Shown: positions 7,531-15,275 of the stretch, piece by piece
Position numbering within the stretch: position 1 is the stretch's first letter
How the letters are laid out: every line of letters starts with the position of its first letter
Assembly (NCBI GenBank): GCA_964534845.1
Contig: CAZHPV010000055.1
Location: forward strand, 1-17,405
Direction: 5' to 3'
Source: CALCKU01 sp964534845
GTDB taxonomy: Bacteria; Pseudomonadota; Alphaproteobacteria; Caulobacterales; Maricaulaceae
DNA length: 17,405 nt
Program-made: the position numbers and the translations under genes
The notes under the pieces: generated by a model
Told to the model about the DNA's origin: nothing
Database searches by the model: none
Seen by the model: only the letters and a program-made list of their open reading frames with translations

Positions 7531-8532
7531 ATGGCCGGTTCGAGCTTTGAAAGAACGCGTCGAAAACGGATCATCACACGGATAGCTATTGCGGTTTTAT
7601 CTGTACTCAGTTTGATTATGTTTTTGGTTTCGCGCGGAGAACCTTTAAGCAACAACCGTATGTTGACCCAAGTTGAAGATGGTGTGGCGGGTTTTCTTTC
7701 TTACCTGACAATTCCAATCCGCGGTGCGGAAGACCTCTTTTCTGACCTGCGCAGTCGTCAGGATATTACCCGAGAAAATGAAGCCCTAAAGCAAGAAATA
7801 AACCGCCTACGGGATACGGATATACGGGCTAATACGCTGGCTCTTAAAATTACCGAGCTCGAGACTTTATTGAATGTCAAAAAGGCCCCGAATATTATCG
7901 GTGAACGTATTGCAGCCCGCGCTGTTTCCGAACGTGCAGGCCCATTTGTACGCTCAGCTCTTGTAAATTCCGGCACGAGACAGGGTATAAAAAAAGGATA
8001 TGGTGTGATGACGGCCCTTGGGCTTTACGGCCATGTTGTTCGTGCGGGAAAGACGTCTTCGCGCGTGCTTATGCTAACAGACTTAAATAGCCGTATTCCC
8101 GTGATGACGTTGCGTACGGATGGTCGGGCCATATTAAGCGGGGATAATACAGATTATCCTGGTTTGTCCTATGTCTCGAATTTCGCGGATTGGCAGAACG
8201 GGGACGAAGTCATTACATCTGGCGATGACGGTATCTTACCGCGCGGTTTGCCTATTGGCATTGTAAGAGAGCTTAAAACGGGAGAGTTAAAGGTCGAGCT
8301 ATATGCCTTACGCGAATCGATAGACTGGGTTCTTGTTGTACCTTTTACGCCTGTCATAGCGCCGGAAGAGGATGACGGGGAAAATGGTGAGTTGAACCAA
8401 GAGGACTTATCACAAAATCCGGCCACGACCGGGGAGGGTGAGAACCAAGCTGCCGAGACGCAGCCACCAGAGGATTTAAAGACAGACGAGATCTCGAATG
8501 CTGCGATTAATCAAGAAGAGCAAAATCCCTAA
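7531..8532 (+). CDS. mreC: Rod shape-determining protein MreC
   Basis: MreC is a bitopic inner-membrane protein whose periplasmic part activates PBP2/RodA and links them to MreB. This 333-residue protein has a basic cytoplasmic N-terminus (RTRRKRIITR) and one membrane helix at about 15-34. A coiled coil follows at about 78-118 (ITRENEALKQEINRLRD onwards). The beta-barrel domain carries the family signature ITSGDDGILPRGLPIG at 228-243. From about residue 278 the tail is acidic and Gln/Asn-rich, low-complexity and probably disordered, and is longer than in minimal MreC proteins. The start at 7531 follows AAAAGG (7515-7520) by 10 bases. The TAA shares one base with the mreD ATG. Confidence 0.95.
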   Translation: MAGSSFERTRRKRIITRIAIAVLSVLSLIMFLVSRGEPLSNNRMLTQVEDGVAGFLSYLTIPIRGAEDLFSDLRSRQDITRENEALKQEINRLRDTDIRANTLALKITELETLLNVKKAPNIIGERIAARAVSERAGPFVRSALVNSGTRQGIKKGYGVMTALGLYGHVVRAGKTSSRVLMLTDLNSRIPVMTLRTDGRAILSGDNTDYPGLSYVSNFADWQNGDEVITSGDDGILPRGLPIGIVRELKTGELKVELYALRESIDWVLVVPFTPVIAPEEDDGENGELNQEDLSQNPATTGEGENQAAETQPPEDLKTDEISNAAINQEEQNP

Positions 8533-9038
8533 TGGATACGCGTCTTGACGATCTTGCAGATAATATTCCCTTAGCCCTTTCTGGTTTAGCAATTGTTTTA
8601 TTGCTTGTGGTTTTGGGATTGATAAATATCCATTTTGGCGACATTGAAATTGGACTGATTGATCTTCCCTTAATGGGGATCTTTTTGTGGCCACGCATGG
8701 CTGCGCCGCTTTTTTCCTTATTTTTCGTTTTTTGCGCTGGCTTATTTCAAGATGTAGTAAACGCTCAACCCTTAGGCATGAGTGCATTTATATTTGTGGT
8801 CGTGTTTACCTTTTTCCGCTGTCGGCAGGTGAGTCCATTTTGGAATGTTTGGCGACAATTTTTTGTCGTTATATTATGCGTTGTAATCTTCGTCTTGTTT
8901 TTTAGTGTCCTTATGCGAATACCTTTTGAATTAGAAAGCTTGTTGATTAGAATTGGGGTGATATTGTTTTTGTTTCCAATCTATTTTTTCATTTGGAAAT
9001 TTAGCCGAAGGCTCCTGCGTTCTGGTGAAGATATTTAG
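8532..9038 (+). CDS. mreD: Rod shape-determining protein MreD
   Basis: MreD is a small polytopic inner-membrane component of the elongasome that works with MreC. This 168-residue protein is strongly hydrophobic, with about five or six membrane segments: around 14-34, 40-56, 58-76, 82-96, 108-128 and 137-154. The loop with FQDVVNAQPLGMSAF in the middle resembles the conserved region of MreD, where a short Asp/Gly/Pro-Leu-Gly segment follows a helix. Primary sequence conservation in MreD is low, so the call also leans on its position between mreC (TAATG overlap) and mrdA (2-base gap). C-terminal SRRLLRSGEDI is cytoplasmic-looking. Confidence 0.92.
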   Translation: MDTRLDDLADNIPLALSGLAIVLLLVVLGLINIHFGDIEIGLIDLPLMGIFLWPRMAAPLFSLFFVFCAGLFQDVVNAQPLGMSAFIFVVVFTFFRCRQVSPFWNVWRQFFVVILCVVIFVLFFSVLMRIPFELESLLIRIGVILFLFPIYFFIWKFSRRLLRSGEDI

Positions 9039-9040
9039 TT

Positions 9041-10924
9041 ATGGCCGTAGAAAATGAGATAGATAGCCAGACCTTAAACCGCCGGGTTTTTATGTTAGCC
9101 GCCGGTGGGGTCGCTGGGTTTGGCGCGCTTGCTAGCCGCCTTTATTACTTACAGGTCGTCCGCTCCACAGATTATCAGGTCTTATCCGATAAGAACCGTT
9201 TTAACTTCAATTTACTTATCCCGTCGCGAGGACGCATATTAGACCGATTTGGCGAAGCCTTGGCTATTAATGAGCAAAATTACCGTGTGCTGATGTTACC
9301 GGAGCAGGTCAAGAATTTACCTAAGACACTGGATTTGATCGGCGAAACTATAACTCTACAACCGAAAACCCGTCAGCGTATTTTGAAGGATGTGCGCGAT
9401 CACGCCAGTTTTATTCCCGTGCTTGTCGACGAGAACATAGACTGGAATACGTTTTCCCGTATTAATCTTCGTACACCCGATATAGCGGGTGTCATACCCG
9501 AAGTCGGAGAGAAACGCTCCTATCCCAATGGCGGCGTTTTTGCGCATGTTTTGGGTTATGTGGGACGGGCTAGTGCAAGGGATATTGAAAAAGACAATGA
9601 CCCGCTTTTACGCCAACCGACTTTCAGGGTTGGTAAGACGGGTGTTGAAGCTGCGGCAGACAAAGCTTTGCGAGGACAATCGGGCCGCTTAAAAGTTGAA
9701 GTGAATCCTGTTGGACGTGTGGTGCGCGAATGGCCGGACGAAAGTGAGCGGGCGAAACAGGGTAAAGATATAAACCTCACTCTGGATGCAGACCTTCAGA
9801 GATTTGGAGCCGAGCTTTTCAAGGACGAAAGCGGCGGTGCGGTTGTCATAGATGTCTTGACGGGCGAGCTACGCTGCTTGCTGTCCATGCCTACATTTGA
9901 CGGAAACCTTTTTGTTTCGGGCCTTACCCGCGCCGATATGGAACGCATGAATAGTGACGAAAAGCGCCCACAATTTAACAAGGTTATGGGTGGCGGGTAT
10001 CCGCCGGCCTCCACTTTTAAAATGGTTGTGATGCTTGCCGCTTTAAAAACTGGGCTCATCGACCCGAGAGAGGAAATATTTTGTTCTGGGAAAGTGCGTC
10101 TCGGACGACGACATTTTCATTGCTGGTTACGTAAGGGACACGGCGATATCTCTATGCGGGGTGCGCTGAAACATTCATGCGATGTCTATTTCTACGAAAT
10201 TGCGGACCGTATTGGGATTGAAGCAATTGCGGATATGGCCAGACGACTGGGATTGGGACAGAAATATGATTTTGCTCTAGCGGGGCAGACGAGCGGTATA
10301 GTACCGACACCTGAATGGAAGCGTAAGCGATTAAATCAGGCGTGGAGAACCGGAGACACATATAATGCCTCAATAGGACAAGGCTATGTTTTGGCCAGCC
10401 CGTTGCAATTGGCCGTAATGACCGCCAGACTGGCTAATGGTCGCAAGGCGGTAGAGCCTTTTTTAATTATCGGGAATGACGCCCCTGATTTCGAAGACCT
10501 CGGCATTGACCCTGTTCATTTATCTCTCGTGCAAGACGCAATGGCGGCCGTTGTGCAGGAAGTCGGCGGAACCGGTTATAAACCTGAGGAATGGTATTTG
10601 GAAGATGTGAATATGGCGGGAAAGACCGGAACGGGGCAGGTGCGGGGCATTTCGCAATCTGAACGGCTTTCGGGTGTTATCCATAACCGAAATTTGCCGT
10701 GGAAATTGCGGGACCATTCTATATTTGTTGGCTATGCGCCGTTTCATGAACCGCGTTTTGCCGCATCGGTTATGGTCGAGCACGGCGGTTCAGGAGCAAA
10801 AAAGGCGGCATTTATCGCGCGCAGCTTATTGCAAAGAGCTTTGGAAAGAGATGGGTTTAGTAAAGCTGAAACGGACGATCCGGCGCCAGAAGACCTTATC
10901 AAAACTGTGAGATCGCCCTCATGA
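9041..10924 (+). CDS. mrdA: Penicillin-binding protein 2 (elongasome transpeptidase)
   Basis: PBP2 is the class B peptidoglycan transpeptidase that cross-links new lateral wall made by RodA. It is 627 residues, normal for the family. A cytoplasmic N-terminus and single membrane helix lie at about 15-36 (RVFMLAAGGVAGFGALASRL). The pedestal domain includes the PSRGRILDRFGEALA box (61-75). The transpeptidase domain has all three active-site motifs: STFK at 324-327 with nucleophile Ser324, SCD at 379-381 (the usual SxN-equivalent form in PBP2), and KTG at 528-530. The first ATG follows the mreD stop by 2 bases. The TGA overlaps the rodA ATG in an ATGA junction, so PBP2 and its glycosyltransferase partner are translationally coupled. 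Confidence 0.97.
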   Translation: MAVENEIDSQTLNRRVFMLAAGGVAGFGALASRLYYLQVVRSTDYQVLSDKNRFNFNLLIPSRGRILDRFGEALAINEQNYRVLMLPEQVKNLPKTLDLIGETITLQPKTRQRILKDVRDHASFIPVLVDENIDWNTFSRINLRTPDIAGVIPEVGEKRSYPNGGVFAHVLGYVGRASARDIEKDNDPLLRQPTFRVGKTGVEAAADKALRGQSGRLKVEVNPVGRVVREWPDESERAKQGKDINLTLDADLQRFGAELFKDESGGAVVIDVLTGELRCLLSMPTFDGNLFVSGLTRADMERMNSDEKRPQFNKVMGGGYPPASTFKMVVMLAALKTGLIDPREEIFCSGKVRLGRRHFHCWLRKGHGDISMRGALKHSCDVYFYEIADRIGIEAIADMARRLGLGQKYDFALAGQTSGIVPTPEWKRKRLNQAWRTGDTYNASIGQGYVLASPLQLAVMTARLANGRKAVEPFLIIGNDAPDFEDLGIDPVHLSLVQDAMAAVVQEVGGTGYKPEEWYLEDVNMAGKTGTGQVRGISQSERLSGVIHNRNLPWKLRDHSIFVGYAPFHEPRFAASVMVEHGGSGAKKAAFIARSLLQRALERDGFSKAETDDPAPEDLIKTVRSPS

Positions 10925-12039
10925 TAAATGCGATCATGTCAAAACTGTTTGAGATCAATCTCCTTTTATTGACATTGATTTATCTCTTGGGATTTATCGG
11001 TGTTGCAATGATTTATGCGGCCACTGACGGTGTCTGGTCTCACGGCGCTATGCAACATCTCGTGCGCCTTATTCTCACGGGAGGCCTATTAATTTGCGTG
11101 GCGCTAACGGATATTAAAGTTTGGTATTCCTTGGCTTATCCGATTTATGCGTTTGCCTTATTACTACTTCTAGGCGTCGATTTAGTCGGGGTGAGCGTTA
11201 ATGGCTCGCAGAGATGGCTGGACTTAGGTCTTTTTCGTCTACAACCTTCAGAACTGATGAAACTTGCCTTAGTGCTAGCACTTGCTCGGTTCTATAATGA
11301 TCTCGAAGCCCAACATGTGTCTCATATAAGTGGTGTCGCGGGCGCATTATTGTTAATCGCGCTGCCTGTACAATTTGTTTTACGTCAACCTGATTTGGGG
11401 ACAACGTTGTTATTGGCGTCAACGGGTATTGCTATTGTCTTTCTCGCCGGGATCAATCGGCGCATAATTGTCTCGGCTTTGATTTCCATGATTGTCATTT
11501 TGCCGCTCTTTATTCGCTTTGGATTAAAGGAGTACCAGAGGTCACGCCTACTGACATTCTTTGACCCGGGGCGTGATCCGACGGGCGCAGGCTATCACAT
11601 CACCCAATCGAAGATTGCACTGGGCAGTGGTGGTTTTTCTGGCAAGGGCTTTATGAACGGAACACAAAGACAATCGGGTTGGGTGCCTGAAAACAGGACG
11701 GATTTTATTTTCACAGTCATCGGCGAAGAATTTGGCCTTTTGGGTGGTATTTTGACCATGAGCATTTATGCCGCTTTAATCGCCCTAACAACCTGGCTGG
11801 CTTTGCAATGCAAAAATTTATTTTCCCAGCTTTTGATACTGGGCACTATAACGACTTTTACGCTCTATATATTCATCAATTTGGGAATGGTGACAGGGCT
11901 TATGCCGGTCGTTGGTGTTCCTCTGCCACTTATATCTTATGGCGGCACGGTGATTTTAACCACAATGTTTGGCTTTGGATTGGTCTTATCCTGTCAGCTG
12001 CATATGAAAAGTGAATTACCGCGCGGCGGGGGTCGATAA
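10921..12039 (+). CDS. rodA: SEDS peptidoglycan glycosyltransferase RodA
   Basis: RodA polymerises lipid II into glycan strands in the elongasome, in complex with PBP2. This 372-residue protein has about ten membrane helices and the SEDS signature blocks: NGSQRWLDLG at 94-103, QPSELMKL at 108-115, RQPDLGTT at 155-162, and the large periplasmic loop FDPGRDPTGAGYHITQS at 214-230. WVPENRTDFIF follows at 254-264; Asp261 there corresponds to the essential aspartate known in RodA. C-terminal VGVPLPLISYGGT is typical. The start overlaps mrdA by 4 bases; an alternative ATG six codons in is possible but less well coupled. The last 24 bases overlap, antisense, the end of the REC-Hpt gene. Confidence 0.97.
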   Translation: MINAIMSKLFEINLLLLTLIYLLGFIGVAMIYAATDGVWSHGAMQHLVRLILTGGLLICVALTDIKVWYSLAYPIYAFALLLLLGVDLVGVSVNGSQRWLDLGLFRLQPSELMKLALVLALARFYNDLEAQHVSHISGVAGALLLIALPVQFVLRQPDLGTTLLLASTGIAIVFLAGINRRIIVSALISMIVILPLFIRFGLKEYQRSRLLTFFDPGRDPTGAGYHITQSKIALGSGGFSGKGFMNGTQRQSGWVPENRTDFIFTVIGEEFGLLGGILTMSIYAALIALTTWLALQCKNLFSQLLILGTITTFTLYIFINLGMVTGLMPVVGVPLPLISYGGTVILTTMFGFGLVLSCQLHMKSELPRGGGR

Positions 12040-12864
12040 ACCATGGTAAGTGGTTTTTAGGACAGAAAATTCCTTTTTTAAAGCTGTGCGCGTTAGTGTG
12101 AATGTGTGTTGCAAGGACTCCAAAAGATCAGGGATGTGTTCGATAGGAGAGTTTTGCAATTGCGCGGCAAGGCGGCTGCACCGCAAGGCACCGACATTGA
12201 TCGAAGTGCCTTTAATGCTATGGGCATTTTTCCGAAATTGGCTAAGCGTATTTGTATTCGAATTGTTTATTTGGCGAGCCTGAATAAGCATTTGGGACAT
12301 TAAGTCATCCATTTCCTCCCAAAAAGCTATGAGTAGGCGTTGTCTATTTTCTGGATTGATGACGTGACACAGTTCGGTAATGATGTTCTCGTCTAAAAGT
12401 TCGATACTGACGGGTGTTTTCGGGGAAGAGGAAACGGGTAGAGTTTGCGCGTTGAGCAAGTGGTATTCGGGATGATTGTGATAGCGCTTGGTGATTTGGG
12501 TTTTGTGTGCTTCCCACGCTAATTCGATATCATTTTTTTTCAAGGGTTTTGTAAGGACTGTGTTAAAACCCGCGCCGAGATAATGCTTGATATCTTTGGG
12601 TTCACAATAGGCTGTTAACGCAAAGATTGGACAATCAGTACTCGTTTTACGCAAGTGTCGTAAAGCCGTTAATCCGTCCATAATAGGCATTTGAATATCG
12701 AGTATGATTAAATCGAACGCCTTTTGGGCACAAATGTCCAGACACGCTTTCCCATCATTTGCGAGCGTGACATCATGGCCTTGGCGCACTAATAATGTTT
12801 TTGCCAATAATCTGTTTGCGTAATGGTCATCTACAACAAGGATATCGAGTATATCATGCGGCAA
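12016..12864 (-). CDS. Stand-alone response regulator with receiver and Hpt domains (REC-Hpt)
   Basis: This is a cytoplasmic phosphorelay protein with two phospho-accepting modules and no DNA-binding or enzymatic output. Numbered from the TTG at 12864 (282 residues), the receiver domain (about 5-120) has the acidic pair Asp12-Asp13, phospho-acceptor Asp56 in LDIQMPIMDG, Thr84 and Lys106 in LTKPL. After a linker of about 35 residues comes a helical Hpt domain (about 155-268) with AHSIKGTS, placing the phospho-histidine at His215. The start was chosen because AAAGG (12873-12877 on the minus strand) lies 8 bases from this TTG; a TTG two codons earlier (12870) is only 2 bases from it. No kinase is encoded nearby. 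The 3' end overlaps rodA by 24 bp. The domain call is firm; the partner and pathway are unknown. Confidence 0.9.
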   Translation of the reverse strand: MPHDILDILVVDDHYANRLLAKTLLVRQGHDVTLANDGKACLDICAQKAFDLIILDIQMPIMDGLTALRHLRKTSTDCPIFALTAYCEPKDIKHYLGAGFNTVLTKPLKKNDIELAWEAHKTQITKRYHNHPEYHLLNAQTLPVSSSPKTPVSIELLDENIITELCHVINPENRQRLLIAFWEEMDDLMSQMLIQARQINNSNTNTLSQFRKNAHSIKGTSINVGALRCSRLAAQLQNSPIEHIPDLLESLQHTFTLTRTALKKEFSVLKTTYHGLSTPAAR

Positions 12865-12872
12865 GACCAAAA

Positions 12873-12877
12873 CCTTT
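12873..12877 (-). promoter_or_regulatory. Shine-Dalgarno deciding the REC-Hpt start
   Basis: On the minus strand AAAGG lies here. It is 8 bases from the TTG at 12864 and only 2 from the TTG at 12870, which favours the shorter protein. No ATG is available in this frame near the receiver domain. Confidence 0.5.
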
Positions 12878-12906
12878 AAATTATCTATTGGTGTATATAA
12901 ATTATA

Positions 12907-12921
12907 ACAACTAATAGTTGT
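12907..12921. promoter_or_regulatory. 15-bp palindrome in the REC-Hpt / NSS transporter divergent region
   Basis: ACAACTA-A-TAGTTGT is a perfect odd palindrome with 7-bp arms. It lies 43 bases upstream of the REC-Hpt TTG and about 128 bases upstream of the transporter ATG. The 185-bp divergent region (12865-13049) has no ORF. It must hold promoters for both genes; TTGACT at 12995-13000 is a possible -35 box toward the transporter, without a well-spaced -10. The palindrome is a plausible operator for a dimeric regulator, but it is AT-rich and could be chance. The symmetry is seen; the regulatory role is inference. Confidence 0.4.
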
Positions 12922-13049
12922 AAGTAAATATTTCGTAAAATTAACTCGATTTGATGGGAACCGCGCTTTAACGGACTTATACTTTATGGATCGCTTGACT
13001 TTGTGTCTTTATTTATGAATGTGTGTCCAAAATATTCTAGGGATTTAAT

Positions 13050-14429
13050 ATGGCATCTATAACCACTCCGGGGTCTGCACAATGGTCATCACGTTTTGCG
13101 TTTATCATGGCCGCAGTAGGCTCATCAGTCGGGCTTGGAAATCTCTGGCGATTTTCTGCAGAAGCGGGAACAAATGGTGGCGGTGCCTTTATAATTGTAT
13201 ATCTTGCCTGCGTATTTTTGGTCGGTATTCCGGTTCTAATGAGCGAATATCTTATGGGACGTGCTGGCCGTGCCAATAGTGCCGTGATCTCTGTAGAAGA
13301 TCTGGCACAGCGCAGTAATGTCTCTAAAAAATGGGCTTCATCGGCATGGATAGGTATGATTGCATCCTTTCTGATTGTGAGCTTTTACTGCGTCGTGGCC
13401 GCCTGGGTCATGGCCTATATACCGAAATTTCTAGGCGGGGCTTTTGATGGACAATCCGCAGCTCAGATTGAGGCTCAATTTGCTGGTGATAACGGGCTTG
13501 TAAATTCGCCATTTAAAGTCATACCGTGGTTTTTACTCTTTGCCTTTTTGACGATATGGCTCGTCTCGCGCGGGGTAAATCGCGGTATTGAAATGGCGGC
13601 AAAAACTTTAATGCCGATTTTCTTTGTCCTGTTGGCCTGTTTGTCAATTTACGGGATTATAACAGGCCTTAGCACCGGGGGAACACTCAAGGCGGTTAAA
13701 TTCCTTTTTACGCCTGATTTCGATAAAATTGATGGTGAAGTGGCAGCAAGCGCCCTTGGCCAAGCTTGTTTCTCATTAGGTATTGGTAGCGCGATAATGA
13801 TCACCTATGGCTCATATTTGCCAGATAATATAAATATACCCAAAGCGGCCTTAACCGTAGGTTTGGTGGATACGGCTGTGGCAATGATTGCTGGATTTGC
13901 GATTTTCCCGATCATGTTTAGCTCTGGCCTTAACCCGGACGCGGGCGCGGGCATTTTCTTTATTAGTTTGCCGACGGCGTTATCAACAGCACCATTTGGC
14001 AATATGATTGGCGGGACATTTTTCTTTCTGGCTATATTCGCAGCTTTGACGTCTTCGATTTCCTTATTTGAACCTATAGTCGCATGGGTGGCAGAGAAGT
14101 TTTCGATTGGCAAGACCAAGTCGAGCTGGCTAATGGGAAGCCTTATGATCGCGTTGGGTTTTATTTTCATCTACAATCAAGCCTTTTTCGATTTTATTGA
14201 TACCGGTTTGACGGGGCCGATAATGTTACCGCTTTCTGCGCTCCTTGTTGTGCTGTTTACGGGGTGGCGTATGGACAAGGCCATTACAAAAGGGCAAATA
14301 TCTTTAGAGAACTCAAGCCTAGCGAGTTTGCTTTACTTCCTGACCAAATATATTGCCCCGGTTTTTGTTTTAATCGTCTTGGTTGTTGGTATTTGGGAAA
14401 ACCCCTATTTAGAGTGGTTATTTGGCTGA
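13050..14429 (+). CDS. Sodium-dependent transporter, neurotransmitter:sodium symporter (NSS/SNF) family
   Basis: This inner-membrane secondary transporter probably couples Na+ entry to uptake of an amino acid or related small solute. It is 459 residues with about eleven membrane helices, the size of the shorter bacterial NSS proteins. The first helix has the LeuT-type unwound substrate and sodium site, AAVGSSVGLGNLWRF at 21-35. It is followed by GGGAFIIVYLACVFLVGIPVLMSEYLMGR at 43-71, which holds the family's second-helix signature. Helix six appears as ACFSLGIGSAIMITYGSYL. The substrate cannot be read from sequence. The start at 13050 follows GGGA at 13040-13043 by 6 bases. It is divergent from the REC-Hpt gene, and its stop lies in a cluster of inverted repeats. 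Confidence 0.93.
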   Translation: MASITTPGSAQWSSRFAFIMAAVGSSVGLGNLWRFSAEAGTNGGGAFIIVYLACVFLVGIPVLMSEYLMGRAGRANSAVISVEDLAQRSNVSKKWASSAWIGMIASFLIVSFYCVVAAWVMAYIPKFLGGAFDGQSAAQIEAQFAGDNGLVNSPFKVIPWFLLFAFLTIWLVSRGVNRGIEMAAKTLMPIFFVLLACLSIYGIITGLSTGGTLKAVKFLFTPDFDKIDGEVAASALGQACFSLGIGSAIMITYGSYLPDNINIPKAALTVGLVDTAVAMIAGFAIFPIMFSSGLNPDAGAGIFFISLPTALSTAPFGNMIGGTFFFLAIFAALTSSISLFEPIVAWVAEKFSIGKTKSSWLMGSLMIALGFIFIYNQAFFDFIDTGLTGPIMLPLSALLVVLFTGWRMDKAITKGQISLENSSLASLLYFLTKYIAPVFVLIVLVVGIWENPYLEWLFG

Positions 14430-14451
14430 TGTAAATCACATCATTATGATG
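14426..14451. repeat. Overlapping inverted repeats at the end of the NSS gene
   Basis: TGATG occurs at 14427-14431 and 14447-14451, exactly 20 bases apart, with its complement CATCA at 14439-14443 between them. The middle copy can pair with either flank: TGATGT-5-ACATCA on the left (including the TGA stop), or the perfect palindrome CATCAT-T-ATGATG on the right. The left half also reads TGAT-GTAA-ATCA, the core of an FNR/FixK-type box, though both outer bases differ from consensus. The rest of the 14430-14638 spacer is AT-rich and shows only a 5-bp hairpin (TGCCC-AATA-GGGCA, 14595-14608). No clear terminator is seen. Confidence 0.4.
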
Positions 14452-14638
14452 GAAATTTAGACTTTAAATTAAAAATTGGACATTTGCCGGAATTTCATGC
14501 GTAACAGGCTTGATGTTACAAAAAGTCTGACTTAACAGTCTTTTAATGATAGCTGTTCAGGAAATATTTATTATAGAGCTGTTATAAAGAGGGATGCCCA
14601 ATAGGGCAAAAAAATTAACCTATAAGGGCAATCAAATT

Positions 14639-15256
14639 ATGAGCACTCGTTTTTTGCTCACATTATCAGCCGCAATTCTTGTTAGCGGCTGTGCTACAGT
14701 TGACTTGGCGAATATTGCGAGCGCCGGTGAAACCGTGTCTAATCCCTCGATTGAACGCAATGTCGTGGAACGTACAGCCAGTAAATTATACGCAACGTTT
14801 ACCTCCAAAGGTTGGAGCGTGAAAGATGAACGCAATAAAGTCGCGGTTACAGCCAATATTTTACTTAACGGAATGGATAGTGCAGATGAATTTGGTAAGC
14901 CCCAAAGTATCTATCTGCAATCGGTGCAATCCGTGGACACTGTGCGTTCCGATATCAGTCTCGCAAGTCAACACGTCCAACAAACAACCAAGGCCGCAGA
15001 GGTATATTTAGCTGTAGCACCCGACGAAGGAAGCTTGCGTCAGGAATTGACACTGTTAGAGAAAGCGGTTTTGGCCGGACGTGAAGCTGAAAGTGTGTTC
15101 GGACGTGCCTATTCAAAGCTGGGTGCATCGGATAATCAAGCTGACGTCGAAGAGTTTGAACGCAATGTCGATGCGTTAAGCACTATTACGAATGCGTTTG
15201 GAGCGCGTGTAAGAAATCTTACGCCTGCAACACCGAGCTCGCTGTCTACCTCTTAA
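14639..15256 (+). CDS. Predicted lipoprotein of unknown function
   Basis: With the start at 14639 this is a 205-residue lipoprotein. It has a short signal (MSTRFLLTLSAAI) and lipobox LVSGC, giving lipidated Cys18. Residue +2 is Ala, not Asp, so outer-membrane sorting is expected. The mature part is mostly polar and helical, with no domain I recognise. It includes NVVERTASKLYATFTSKGWSV near the N-terminus and long Ala/Glu/Leu-rich helices (about 110-190) that could form a helical bundle or coiled coil. The frame extends to an ATG at 14594, but that adds a basic extension before the signal peptide and touches its own purine run. The ATG at 14639 has AAGGG about 11 bases upstream and a clean signal peptide. 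It converges with the epimerase gene, 19 bp apart. Confidence 0.8.
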   Translation: MSTRFLLTLSAAILVSGCATVDLANIASAGETVSNPSIERNVVERTASKLYATFTSKGWSVKDERNKVAVTANILLNGMDSADEFGKPQSIYLQSVQSVDTVRSDISLASQHVQQTTKAAEVYLAVAPDEGSLRQELTLLEKAVLAGREAESVFGRAYSKLGASDNQADVEEFERNVDALSTITNAFGARVRNLTPATPSSLSTS

Positions 15257-15275
15257 TTACCGGATTTCATTCCAC

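Noticed and set aside
14595..14608. TGCCC-AATA-GGGCA hairpin followed by A's
   Set aside because: Read on the minus strand, the T's precede the stem instead of following it, so it is not an intrinsic terminator. The stem is only 5 bp.
14594..14638. ATG at 14594 as the start of the lipoprotein
   Set aside because: It would place 15 extra basic/polar residues before the signal peptide and has its purine run directly against the ATG. The ATG at 14639 gives a standard signal and lipobox.
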